A DNA stretch of 37,005 nucleotides from NCBI GenBank assembly GCA_007693605.1, contig REDG01000060.1, positions 1 to 37,005 on the forward strand. Direction: 5' to 3'. The DNA is from Bradymonadales bacterium. GTDB taxonomy: Bacteria > Bdellovibrionota > UBA2394. Positions within the stretch are counted from its first letter, which is position 1. Every line of letters begins with the position of its first letter. The translations under genes and the position numbers were made by a program. The notes under the pieces were generated by a model that was not told the origin of the DNA, made no database searches, and saw only the letters and a list, made by a program, of their open reading frames with translations. Below, one piece after another: positions 26,471-33,293 of this stretch.

Positions 26471-26543
26471 TTGAGCCGCTGCGGCGTTGTCGCTCGTTGC
26501 ATATGTCCAATATGCGCCTCGCTGCCGCCTTGCATCGCCTCAA
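26471..26543. repeat. REP-like hairpin inside the repeat block
   Basis: The stretch opens with TTGAG and closes with CTCAA, with GCGGC and GCCGC further in. The tip is GCATAT, five bases, then ATATGC (26499-26515). It resembles short intergenic palindromes (REP-like) seen in many Gram-negative genomes and lies between the arms of the larger element. Confidence 0.5.
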
Positions 26544-26630
26544 ACTGGCCTCAGCACAACACGGAAACAATTTACCGGTTGGGCCACTAACCTTCTCGCA
26601 TTTGGACCCTTATCGCCAGTCCCCATGAAT

Positions 26631-26658
26631 CGCTAAGGGCCCACCTGCTTCGGCGGCT
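26631..26658 (+). repeat. repeat A, copy 2
   Basis: Identical to copy 1 and matching the inverted copy at 29156-29183 in 26 of 28 positions. It lies eight bases before repeat B, and together they form the left boundary of the HNH-pseudouridine synthase-PgeF block. Confidence 0.7.
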
Positions 26659-26666
26659 GCGTCGCT

Positions 26667-26696
26667 CTAGTCTGGCACTTTTGTCTCCCGACCCTA
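26667..26696 (+). repeat. repeat B, left copy (inverted partner at 28894)
   Basis: A 30-bp unit that recurs in inverted orientation at 28894-28923 with 28 of 30 matches. Read on the minus strand it begins TAGGGTCGGGAGAC, and its TAG is the stop codon of the HNH gene. It is itself an imperfect palindrome around an AAAA or GGAA centre. Confidence 0.7.
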
Positions 26697-27224
26697 AACA
26701 TCAAAGACGAGGAAGGGGCTCCAGGCCTTGTGAACGCGCCTGAGATTGAGAAGTCCAAGGCTTCCTGCCGGTCTTTTGGGAGGCTTTCGGAGAGGCATTC
26801 TCGCCTCTTGAGGCGTTCGATTCGCCTTCACTCGATTACAAGACACGCAGCTCGTGACAACATTCTCCCAGGTAGTCCTTCCGCCTCTAGATCGCGGAAC
26901 GACATGATCAAGATTGAGCTTGGTGCGAGGAAACTCACTCTGACAGTACTGGCAGGTGAATTGATCTCGGATAAAAATATGCGATCTTGAAAACCGAATG
27001 TTCTTTTGAGGCAGTTTGTCGAATTCCTTTAAGACAATTACTCGGGGAATGGCGAGCTCCCCCCTCACGGTCTTGACCCAGTGAAACTCATCCTTCTGGT
27101 CTTTTGGAGGAGATTCTTGAAGTTTGACCCAGTCAAAAACCTCATAATTGGGGTCCACTCCGGCTGCAGCCTCTAAAAACAAGAGGTTAACTGCGCGTTT
27201 GACAGTTGTGATATGAATCGGCAA
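26694..27224 (-). CDS. HNH endonuclease-like protein
   Basis: The protein belongs to the HNH nuclease family of the IscB/McrA-like zinc type. It has the zinc-ligand pair CQYC (91-94) and LDHVVPRSRGG (Asp106, His107), then Asn121 and the second pair SCVSCN (126-129). Such small stand-alone HNH proteins are frequent in delta-type bacteria and their role is unknown. The first standard start is TTG 27224. However, the frame continues upstream as RVLVLNRC before FLPIHITTVKRAV, which is the normal N-terminus of the family, so the true start is probably earlier and not ATG, GTG or TTG. Its stop lies in repeat B; its 5' region overlaps the oppositely oriented pseudouridine synthase gene. Confidence 0.85.
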   Translation of the reverse strand: MPIHITTVKRAVNLLFLEAAAGVDPNYEVFDWVKLQESPPKDQKDEFHWVKTVRGELAIPRVIVLKEFDKLPQKNIRFSRSHIFIRDQFTCQYCQSEFPRTKLNLDHVVPRSRGGRTTWENVVTSCVSCNRVKANRTPQEARMPLRKPPKRPAGSLGLLNLRRVHKAWSPFLVFDV

Positions 27225-27276
27225 GAAACAACGGTTCAGAACGAGAACTCGTTGATAAAGTTGGGCGTCACTCTCT

Positions 27277-28263
27277 ATGTGGAATAACGAACGGAAGAAA
27301 GACCTCCCTCTCCTTACTATTATTGTAGAGGAATTTGGAGAAAATACAAAGGGTCAAAGAATTGACCAATTTTTGGCATCCCGCAGCGATATGCCTTCTC
27401 GTTCCCAAATCAAGCGTTACTGTGAAGAGTCGCGAGTTTCACTGAACGGGCGTATTGCAAAAATTTCAGATCGAGTGATGCCAGGAGATCAGATTCTTGT
27501 GCGCTTACCACAGAGCCCCGAGATTTCTTTGGAGCCAAGAGCCGTAGACCTTAAAATTTTTCATGAAGACGAAGATTTGGTGGTTTTGTATAAACCTCGA
27601 TCTTTGAGCATGCATCCGGGGTCGTCGCGCTCAGATGAAACCACTCTGGTTCACGCCCTGTTGCATCACTTTCAGACGCTCTCTGATTTTGGGGGCCTTT
27701 TTCGTCCGGGCATTGTCCATCGCTTAGACAAAAACACTGAGGGAATTGTGGTGGTCGCTAAGAACAACTGGACTCATGAGAGGCTCGCTCAACAGTTTTC
27801 GGAGAGAAAAGTGATTCGCCGCTATTGGGCGCTTTGTTGGGGAAAGCCTCCGGAAGTGATGGAAATTGATTTGCCGATCGGTCGACATCGAGTCGATCGC
27901 AAAAAGATGGCCATCGATGCGCGGGGTCGAACGAGTCAAAGTGTTTTTCGCCGGCTGCAGTTTTTCAAAGAGGATTATTCTTGGATGGAGTGTCAGCTCA
28001 GAACAGGTCGAACTCATCAGATCCGAGTTCATGCTCAGGCTCGGGGCTTTCCTCTTCTCGCAGACCCGGTTTATGGATTGAAGTCTGCTGAGTTGAAGAG
28101 AAGGCTTGAAGGATTTGACTCTAAAAAGGAAGAGGCCTTAAGGGGCCTGGTGGGTCAGGCTCTTGTTGCTTTTGAATTGGGATTCACGCATCCTCGCACT
28201 CAAGATGAAATCTATTTTAGATCAGAGGCCCCTAGATGGCTCCAGATCTTGACCTCCGAATAG
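27277..28263 (+). CDS. RluA/RluD-family pseudouridine synthase
   Basis: The enzyme isomerises specific uridines in rRNA or tRNA to pseudouridine. The 328-residue protein has an N-terminal S4 RNA-binding domain (QRIDQFLASRSDMPSRSQIK, about 28-90). The catalytic domain follows, with Asp151 in HRLDKNTEG and the motif RTGRTHQIRVHAQARGFPLL. Relatives normally read HRLDKDTSG, so NTE is a mild variant. The start is ATG 27277, without a ribosome-binding site. The end overlaps pgeF by 28 bases, which suggests coupling. Which RNA position it modifies cannot be told from sequence. Confidence 0.92.
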   Translation: MWNNERKKDLPLLTIIVEEFGENTKGQRIDQFLASRSDMPSRSQIKRYCEESRVSLNGRIAKISDRVMPGDQILVRLPQSPEISLEPRAVDLKIFHEDEDLVVLYKPRSLSMHPGSSRSDETTLVHALLHHFQTLSDFGGLFRPGIVHRLDKNTEGIVVVAKNNWTHERLAQQFSERKVIRRYWALCWGKPPEVMEIDLPIGRHRVDRKKMAIDARGRTSQSVFRRLQFFKEDYSWMECQLRTGRTHQIRVHAQARGFPLLADPVYGLKSAELKRRLEGFDSKKEEALRGLVGQALVAFELGFTHPRTQDEIYFRSEAPRWLQILTSE

Positions 28264-28973
28264 ATCTACCCACAGGCTTTCAAGCCAACGGGGCATTTCT
28301 TCTTTCTGACGCCGGGCGCTTCAAGACACCGGGGGCCATCAAATGGAACGGACAGCCTCTTTCTCTTCTAGAGCAAGTGCACGAAGCAGAGGGCCTAGAG
28401 ATTACGGAGGATCTGGATCTGAGCCAACGGCCTCGCGCAGACTTTCAGTGGACTCGGCTTCGATCGGTTTTTCTGGGGATTTTTGTCGCAGATTGCACGG
28501 CAATTTTGATTCGAGCACAGAGCCCTGGTGGGCCGATTGTTTTGGCGATTCATGCGGGATGGCGAGGCACGGCAGCAGGAGTCATCGACAAGGCCCTCGA
28601 TCAAACGGGCTGTCGATCGGGTCAGGCTTGGCTCTCTCCCGGCATCTCTCAAGCTCAATATGAAGTGGGGGAAGATGTCCGTGAGGCTTTTCCCCCAGAG
28701 GCCCACTCCTTCTTTGAGCCATTGAGATCAACAAAGTTTCTCTTCGATCTCAAGGCCTATCAAGCTCAGCTGCTTCAGAAACGAGGTTTCGAGGTCTACT
28801 CGCATCCGCTCTGCACTTGGCAGCAGCCCGAGCTCTATTCTTATCGTCAATCTGGGGCTGAGCTTCAAAAGAGGCATCTCGCTTTGATTCATCTAGGGTC
28901 GGGAGACGGAAGTGCCAGACTAGCGAGCGGTGATCGATGCGGTACCGATCGAGGTGTTTGGCATGAGTTTTGA
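28236..28973 (+). CDS. pgeF: multicopper polyphenol oxidase-fold purine nucleoside phosphorylase (PgeF/YfiH)
   Basis: PgeF/YfiH (laccase-domain DUF152) proteins act in peptidoglycan fidelity or as purine nucleoside phosphorylases. The signature residues are present: VADCTAILI with the metal cysteine, AIHAGWRGTAAGV with the metal histidine, SPGISQAQYEVGEDV and CTWQQPELYSYRQSG. The family normally ends soon after a hydrophobic strand, here HLALIHL. This protein continues for some 28 residues (GSGDGSARLASGDR onward) encoded by repeat B and beyond, so the native stop was probably lost through repeat insertion. It starts at ATG 28236 inside the pseudouridine synthase gene. In many genomes the two are adjacent. 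Confidence 0.88.
   Translation: MAPDLDLRIDLPTGFQANGAFLLSDAGRFKTPGAIKWNGQPLSLLEQVHEAEGLEITEDLDLSQRPRADFQWTRLRSVFLGIFVADCTAILIRAQSPGGPIVLAIHAGWRGTAAGVIDKALDQTGCRSGQAWLSPGISQAQYEVGEDVREAFPPEAHSFFEPLRSTKFLFDLKAYQAQLLQKRGFEVYSHPLCTWQQPELYSYRQSGAELQKRHLALIHLGSGDGSARLASGDRCGTDRGVWHEF
28894..28923 (-). repeat. repeat B, right copy, inside the 3' end of pgeF
   Basis: Inverted partner of 26667-26696, differing at two adjacent positions (GG instead of AA in the centre). It begins exactly where PgeF would be expected to end, but its TAG is out of frame there, so the reading frame runs on to 28973. Confidence 0.7.
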
Positions 28974-29155
28974 GAGTAGCCGATGAGGCTCTTCGAGCGT
29001 CTGGGTCAGTAGACGAAGTAAAAGATCGTTGACGCGAGAAGGAGCGGGCCCTGGATGTTATCGAAGTTGTTTGACATTCTAGGCGGTCCCCAGCGGATGC
29101 TCTCAAAGCTCATGCTGGACTCTAGGAGCCCGAATCAAACGAAAAGCAGAAACGA

Positions 29156-29183
29156 AGTCGCCGATGCAGGTGGGCCCTTAGCG
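29156..29183 (-). repeat. repeat A, inverted copy 3
   Basis: Reverse complement of repeat A (26 of 28 matches to 26631-26658). It lies 19 bases beyond the cvpA stop codon and forms the right boundary of the repeat-flanked block. The 230 bp between it and repeat B hold no gene. They do hold a small imperfect hairpin (CCAGC at 29090 with GCTGG at 29114). Confidence 0.65.
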
Positions 29184-29202
29184 CCACTCCCCAAAAGTGG
29201 TG

Positions 29203-29763
29203 CTACTCCTCTGACCACAAACTAGGCCGCGGCAATGCTCGCTGGCTTCTGTGATTGGGCCGCAAATGTTCTTGAAAAAGAGTGACGGCTTCAGACCATC
29301 CGAAGAGGCCGAAAGAAAGAACATCGGAAGAGGCCACCAAAAATTTTGAACTGGCCATTTCTTGAGCGAAATCGGTCGAACTGTCCCGCTGCTCTTCGAA
29401 GAGCACTTGAAACCCCATGCCAATCAAGAGGGCGATCACCACGCCCTTCAGCGCCCCAAAGCTGAGGCCCATCCAGCGGTCAAGCGCTCCCAAGGGAGAC
29501 CATTGAACCCAGCGGTTGAGCCCCCAGCGAATCAAGCTGCTGCCCACGATGATTAAAAAGCAGGCCACTCCCCAAAGCACGAGCAAAGGCGACTTCTGAA
29601 ACCACAAAAGGCTTGATTGATGAAGACTGTTGGCCAAGGGGAAACTCAAAAAAATCAAGGCCGTTAAGCTCGCCAAAGAAACCAACTGCTGAAAAAAACC
29701 TTGCCAGAGACCGATCACCGCAAAGGAAATCACAAAAATTAGCAGTAGGAGATCGATGTACAT
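29203..29763 (-). CDS. cvpA: CvpA family membrane protein
   Basis: The 186-residue protein has four hydrophobic segments and the CvpA pattern: YIDLLLLIFVISFAVIGLWQ near the start followed by GFFQQLVSLASL, and later LGALDRWMGLSFGALKGVVI. CvpA proteins sit in the inner membrane and are linked to colicin V export and stress or bile tolerance. The start is ATG 29763, with AGGATAAAAGG just upstream. It is divergent from the CPBP gene with only 18 bases between the start codons, so each promoter must lie inside the other gene's 5' region. The C-terminal 30 residues are basic and polar. Confidence 0.87.
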   Translation of the reverse strand: MYIDLLLLIFVISFAVIGLWQGFFQQLVSLASLTALIFLSFPLANSLHQSSLLWFQKSPLLVLWGVACFLIIVGSSLIRWGLNRWVQWSPLGALDRWMGLSFGALKGVVIALLIGMGFQVLFEEQRDSSTDFAQEMASSKFLVASSDVLSFGLFGWSEAVTLFQEHLRPNHRSQRALPRPSLWSEE

Positions 29764-29781
29764 CCTTTTATCCTATTACAA

Positions 29782-30465
29782 GTGCGCTCTGACACCAAAG
29801 ATTTCTTAAAGACTCTTGAGCCCAAGCTGGCCTCGCAAAGCTTTAGTTGGCTGGGATTCTATTTTGTACTCGCGGTGATTCTGCATCTTTGTTTGCATTT
29901 CTTTCCGGAGTTTTTTCCGAATTGGCTAAAAGAGTCTGGCTTCCAGATTTTTCTTCTAGGAGCCCTCGCTCTTCTGTTTAAGCAGGGTTGGAGGCCCCAG
30001 CTTCAGTGCTCTGGAAAGTCGATTGCGATCTTTGTTGGGCTGGTTTTGCTCTACTTTGGTCTTCTTTGGCTGCTCGATTTTGGGGCCAAGCTTTCTGGCT
30101 ACACGGGGGTTGTTTCGATTGTTCGAGTGGGGCATCTCGAGTTGATTCTTTTGATCGTGGTGGCTCCTGTTCTAGAGGAGTTTTTCTTTCGAGATTACCT
30201 GTTTAGGGCCTTCGTTTGGCAAATGAATCGAATTCAAAGAGCAGCCTTCTTCTCAAGCGCCTTCTTTATGCTCGCTCACTTCTCTCTGCATCCTGGGGCC
30301 TTTGTTTTGGGTATCGTCAACTGCATTCTGTTCGCGAGCCTGAGGTCCGTTTGGCCGGCGGTCGCTTTTCACGCCCTCTCGAATCTGAGCCTCTTTTTCC
30401 TGCCGGCCTACTTTCCCCATTTGGCGGAGTTTGTGGTGGCGTTGCAGCAGCTACAGATTCAGTAG
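29782..30465 (+). CDS. CPBP-family intramembrane glutamic endopeptidase
   Basis: CPBP (Abi/CAAX-like) proteins are membrane proteases that process prenylated or other membrane-associated peptides. The 227-residue protein has about seven membrane helices. Its motifs are EEFFFRDYLFR (the EExxxR signature), FMLAHFSLHP with the second catalytic histidine, and FHALSNLSLFF. The assigned start is GTG 29782, 18 bases from the divergent cvpA start and without a ribosome-binding site, so a slightly later start is possible. Substrate unknown. Confidence 0.88.
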   Translation: MRSDTKDFLKTLEPKLASQSFSWLGFYFVLAVILHLCLHFFPEFFPNWLKESGFQIFLLGALALLFKQGWRPQLQCSGKSIAIFVGLVLLYFGLLWLLDFGAKLSGYTGVVSIVRVGHLELILLIVVAPVLEEFFFRDYLFRAFVWQMNRIQRAAFFSSAFFMLAHFSLHPGAFVLGIVNCILFASLRSVWPAVAFHALSNLSLFFLPAYFPHLAEFVVALQQLQIQ

Positions 30466-30523
30466 AAGAGGGCTTTCAGCTCCTCTGCTTGAGAAATCCA
30501 GAGGGATGGGCTAGAGGAGGGCG

Positions 30524-31489
30524 GTGCTTTCGCCTAGATGGTCAGGGCTTTTTTGCAGCCTTCTTTTGTTGGTTATTTGCGGTGCTTGGGCGCCCCCAAG
30601 TCAGGGGGGCTATCAACGGCCTAGTGAGTCGGCCGAGGAAGACTTTTGGCAGGCTTGGAATCAGTTTCGCGCCTCGTTGTCGTTTGACGACGACTTGGTG
30701 CAAGATCGAGCCGAGCGCTTAAGTCGAGCTTACTTTCATCCAGACTTTAGAGATCTTGAAGCCCAGGAGTTGGTCAGTTCTTTAACAGAACAACTCATTG
30801 AAAAAATGGACCAGAGCTTCGAGAGATTAAGGCCTGAGACCCAAGAGATGATCTTGAGTTTTCTTTTGGACGAGTTTGATCGCGTTTGGGAAGAGGTCGA
30901 AAGAACGGAATTTCGAGAGGCGACTCGAAAAAAGTTGGGAGAAGCGGGCTGGATGGCCGGCTCGACGATGGCGGGAGCCTACGGTGTTGTGGGAGGCGCC
31001 GCGATTGGCTATTTTACCATTCGGGCTCTTTTGAATGTGTTAGACCCGCTCTCTCGTCTGATTGGCAGGCTGGCCAATCGTTTCTTTCCTAATTTGGCGC
31101 GCATTCGGGATCGGCATCCGGCATCGAGTGATCAGACTTGTCAGGGGGCAGTGTCTGAAGTAGCCGAGAATCCGAACGCTCTACGAGCGCGCTTAGCGCG
31201 CTGGATGGGGCTGAAAAAGAGTCGACTTCAGTACTTGAGGCTCTCGCTCGCGCTGGCGGCTTTTGCCGGTCTCAACTATGCCGCATACAAAAGCTTGCAG
31301 TCAGTCGCCTATGAGCATTGGAACTGGTTTTTCTTCTTGGGAGACGACCCTCGTCCCTTGAAAGAGCACCGCGATTGGCATCGAAATGAAATCCTCTATC
31401 GAGAACGACTACGAGACTATCTCTCAGACTCTCTTGAAAATCTCCCTGAAAACGGACCTCAGGGCGAGAGCTCTCTCATCTTAGAGTAG
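30524..31489 (+). CDS. hypothetical exported or membrane protein
   Basis: The 321-residue protein has an N-terminal hydrophobic segment (GLFCSLLLLVICGAWA) that looks like a signal peptide and a helical acidic region (LTEQLIEKMDQSFERLRPET). Two further hydrophobic stretches follow (AGAYGVVGGAAIGYFTIRAL and LRLSLALAAFAGLNYAAY). The glycine-rich GAYGVVGGAAIGY suggests a membrane-inserting segment. No family is recognised. The start is GTG 30524, just after GAGGAGG; 58 bases separate it from the CPBP gene, so the two may be co-transcribed. Its 3' end overlaps enolase by 31 bases. Confidence 0.7.
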   Translation: MLSPRWSGLFCSLLLLVICGAWAPPSQGGYQRPSESAEEDFWQAWNQFRASLSFDDDLVQDRAERLSRAYFHPDFRDLEAQELVSSLTEQLIEKMDQSFERLRPETQEMILSFLLDEFDRVWEEVERTEFREATRKKLGEAGWMAGSTMAGAYGVVGGAAIGYFTIRALLNVLDPLSRLIGRLANRFFPNLARIRDRHPASSDQTCQGAVSEVAENPNALRARLARWMGLKKSRLQYLRLSLALAAFAGLNYAAYKSLQSVAYEHWNWFFFLGDDPRPLKEHRDWHRNEILYRERLRDYLSDSLENLPENGPQGESSLILE

Positions 31490-32736
31490 GGCAGCTTGAG
31501 CTGCTCTTCTAAGCGCAGTAGCTGGTTATACTTTGCCGTTCGATCACTTCGAGACACAGAGCCGGTTTTGATTTGACCACAACCTGTTCCGACCGCGAGA
31601 TCGGCAATAAAGTGATCTTCGGTTTCTCCGCTTCGATGCGACACCATGCACTCGAAGCCATTCTGTTTTGCCATTCTCATCGCCTCTAGAGTTTCGGTTA
31701 AGCTGCCCACTTGATTCAACTTGATCAGAATGGCGTTGCCACACTTCTCTCGAATCCCTCGTTCAAGTCGCTCCGTTTGAGTGACAAACAGGTCATCGCC
31801 AACAAGCTGAAGTCTCGGAAAGCTACTAGTCAACCTCTTCCAAGCCTTCCAGTCGTCTTCGTAGAGTGCGTCTTCAATTGAAACAATCGGAAAATTTTGA
31901 ACCAACTCTCGATAAATTTCGATCATCTGCTCAGTCGTTTTGATTCCACCTCCGGATCGACTCAAATCATATTTGCCGTCTTTGTAAAATGAGCTTGCTG
32001 CGACATCCAAAGCCACTTGAACGCTGGCTCCATAGCCGCAGGCATCAATCGCCTGCTGAATGAACTTGAGAGCTTCTTCATGCGATCGGAGACGGGGAGC
32101 AAAGCCCCCTTCGTCCCCCACTGATGTTGAAAGCTCTTTGGACTTCAGAATCTTCTTCAACTGATGAAAGATCTCTGAACCCATTCTTAAAGCCTCGGCA
32201 AAGCTTTGAGCTTCGACTGGCGCGATCATAAACTCCTGAAAGTCTAGGTTGTTGTCGGCGTGAGCTCCGCCATTCACGATATTCATAAAGGGAATGGGCA
32301 TTTTCATTTCCGTCTCACCAAAAAGTGTCGACAGAACTTCGGCCAGAGACTTCTGCTGAATCAGGGCGCTCGCCCTCGCACAAGCCATCGAGACCGCCAG
32401 GCTAGAATTGGCGCCCAAGCGCTTTTTTTGTGGACTTGGGTCTAAACTGATGATTTTACGGTCGACCTCCTCTTGGTGGGTGGGGTCCATACCGATCACG
32501 GCCGGGGCAATCTCTTCAATAATGTTCTTCATGGCCCGCAGAACGCCCTTTCCGTGGAATCGTTGGGGGTCTTGGTCTCTCAGTTCCACCGCCTCGTGAA
32601 TGCCCGTAGAGGCCCCAGAAGGAACGGCGGCACGGGCAAATTGACCCGAATCGAGCCAAATTTCAGCTTCGACGGTGGGGAGTCCTCGACTGTCTAAGAT
32701 TTCGCGAGCTTTGAGACTTTTAATTCGATCAGGCAT
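31459..32736 (-). CDS. eno: enolase
   Basis: Enolase interconverts 2-phosphoglycerate and phosphoenolpyruvate, one step before the pyruvate kinase encoded elsewhere in this window. The 425-residue protein has AREILDSRGLPTVEAEI, the active-site loop SGASTGIHEA, DFQEFMIAP, and ILIKLNQVGSLTET with the catalytic lysine. It also has SHRSGETED and IKTGSVSRSDRTAKYNQLLR, where most relatives have IKTGAPSRSDR. The start is ATG 32736 with no ribosome-binding site but a possible -10 element six bases away. It is convergent with the hypothetical membrane protein gene and divergent from coaD. Confidence 0.97.
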   Translation of the reverse strand: MPDRIKSLKAREILDSRGLPTVEAEIWLDSGQFARAAVPSGASTGIHEAVELRDQDPQRFHGKGVLRAMKNIIEEIAPAVIGMDPTHQEEVDRKIISLDPSPQKKRLGANSSLAVSMACARASALIQQKSLAEVLSTLFGETEMKMPIPFMNIVNGGAHADNNLDFQEFMIAPVEAQSFAEALRMGSEIFHQLKKILKSKELSTSVGDEGGFAPRLRSHEEALKFIQQAIDACGYGASVQVALDVAASSFYKDGKYDLSRSGGGIKTTEQMIEIYRELVQNFPIVSIEDALYEDDWKAWKRLTSSFPRLQLVGDDLFVTQTERLERGIREKCGNAILIKLNQVGSLTETLEAMRMAKQNGFECMVSHRSGETEDHFIADLAVGTGCGQIKTGSVSRSDRTAKYNQLLRLEEQLKLPYSKMRELSP

Positions 32737-32742
32737 AAGAGA

Positions 32743-32772
32743 TATTTAGGCGATGAAAGGAGACGGGGGCAA
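32743..32772 (-). promoter_or_regulatory. putative eno promoter (leaderless arrangement)
   Basis: On the minus strand a -35 like TTGCCC (32767-32772) and a -10 like TAAATA (32743-32748) are separated by 18 bases. Only six bases lie between the -10 and the ATG, so the expected transcription start coincides with the start codon. No Shine-Dalgarno is seen. Inferred from sequence only. Confidence 0.35.
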
Positions 32773-32798
32773 GTAGCTTTCCCCAGAGTCTGAAACTC

Positions 32799-33293
32799 AT
32801 GAAGCAAAACGCCATCTATCCTGGTTCCTTTGACCCTCTGACCAACGGACATATCCACCTGGTCAGTCGGGCTCTTGAAATTTTTGAATCCCTGACTCTG
32901 GCGGTGGCTCAGAACTCAGGCAAGGCCAAGGTCTTTTCGCTGCCAGAGCGATTGGCCATGTTGGAGCGAGTGTTTCAAAAGGAGAGTCGGGTTTTCATCG
33001 AGAGCTTCGACGGTCTCTTGGTCGACTTCGTTCGCAAGAAAAGAGACTCAGTCGTTTTGAGAGGAATTCGAACAAATTTAGATTTTGAATATGAGCTGGC
33101 GTTGGCTCAGGCCAACCGACATTTAAGTCGAGATGTCGAGACCGTGTTCATGCTCACAGACCCCGAGTTCAGCTTTCTGTCTTCTTCGATGATTCGAGAG
33201 ATTGTGAGTTTAGGCGGAAGCACTCAGGGCATGTTACCGGACTTTATTGAAGAGGCCTTAAGAGAAAGATTGAAGAAAGGGGAGTCGTCTTGA
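32799..33293 (+). CDS. coaD: phosphopantetheine adenylyltransferase
   Basis: CoaD transfers AMP from ATP to 4'-phosphopantetheine, the penultimate step of coenzyme A synthesis. The 164-residue length is typical. Motifs: YPGSFDPLTNGHIHLV (the nucleotidyltransferase TxGH), VLRGIRTNLDFEYELALAQA and FLSSSMIREIVSLGG. The start is ATG 32799, with 62 bases between it and the divergent eno start and no strong ribosome-binding site. The aminotransferase start overlaps its stop (TTGA), so the two are coupled. Confidence 0.97.
   Translation: MKQNAIYPGSFDPLTNGHIHLVSRALEIFESLTLAVAQNSGKAKVFSLPERLAMLERVFQKESRVFIESFDGLLVDFVRKKRDSVVLRGIRTNLDFEYELALAQANRHLSRDVETVFMLTDPEFSFLSSSMIREIVSLGGSTQGMLPDFIEEALRERLKKGESS

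Larger units (their letters stand above)
26233..26624. repeat. 392-bp palindromic, MITE-like element
   Basis: This non-coding block has imperfect terminal inverted repeats: 26233-26259 against the complement of 26598-26624, 22 of 27 matching, beginning GGGGACTG. Nested inside are perfect inverted repeats of 20 bp (26323-26342 with 26569-26588) and 15 bp (26355-26369 with 26438-26452), plus a small central hairpin (AGGT at 26397, ACCT at 26406). No transposase is encoded. It begins at the base after the dolichol-kinase-like stop codon. No clear target duplication is visible. It could be a non-autonomous element or a composite of intergenic palindromes. Confidence 0.65.

Noticed and set aside
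26376..26628. Short open frames on both strands in the repeat block
   Set aside because: They are produced by the palindromic repeat itself; composition and lack of motifs do not support coding.
26233..26693. CRISPR array
   Set aside because: The repeats are few, inverted and of unequal length, without regularly spaced spacers, and no cas gene is present.
28750..29106. 118-residue minus-strand frame over the pgeF end
   Set aside because: Antisense to pgeF and rich in Arg/Ser with no recognisable domain; probably a shadow frame.
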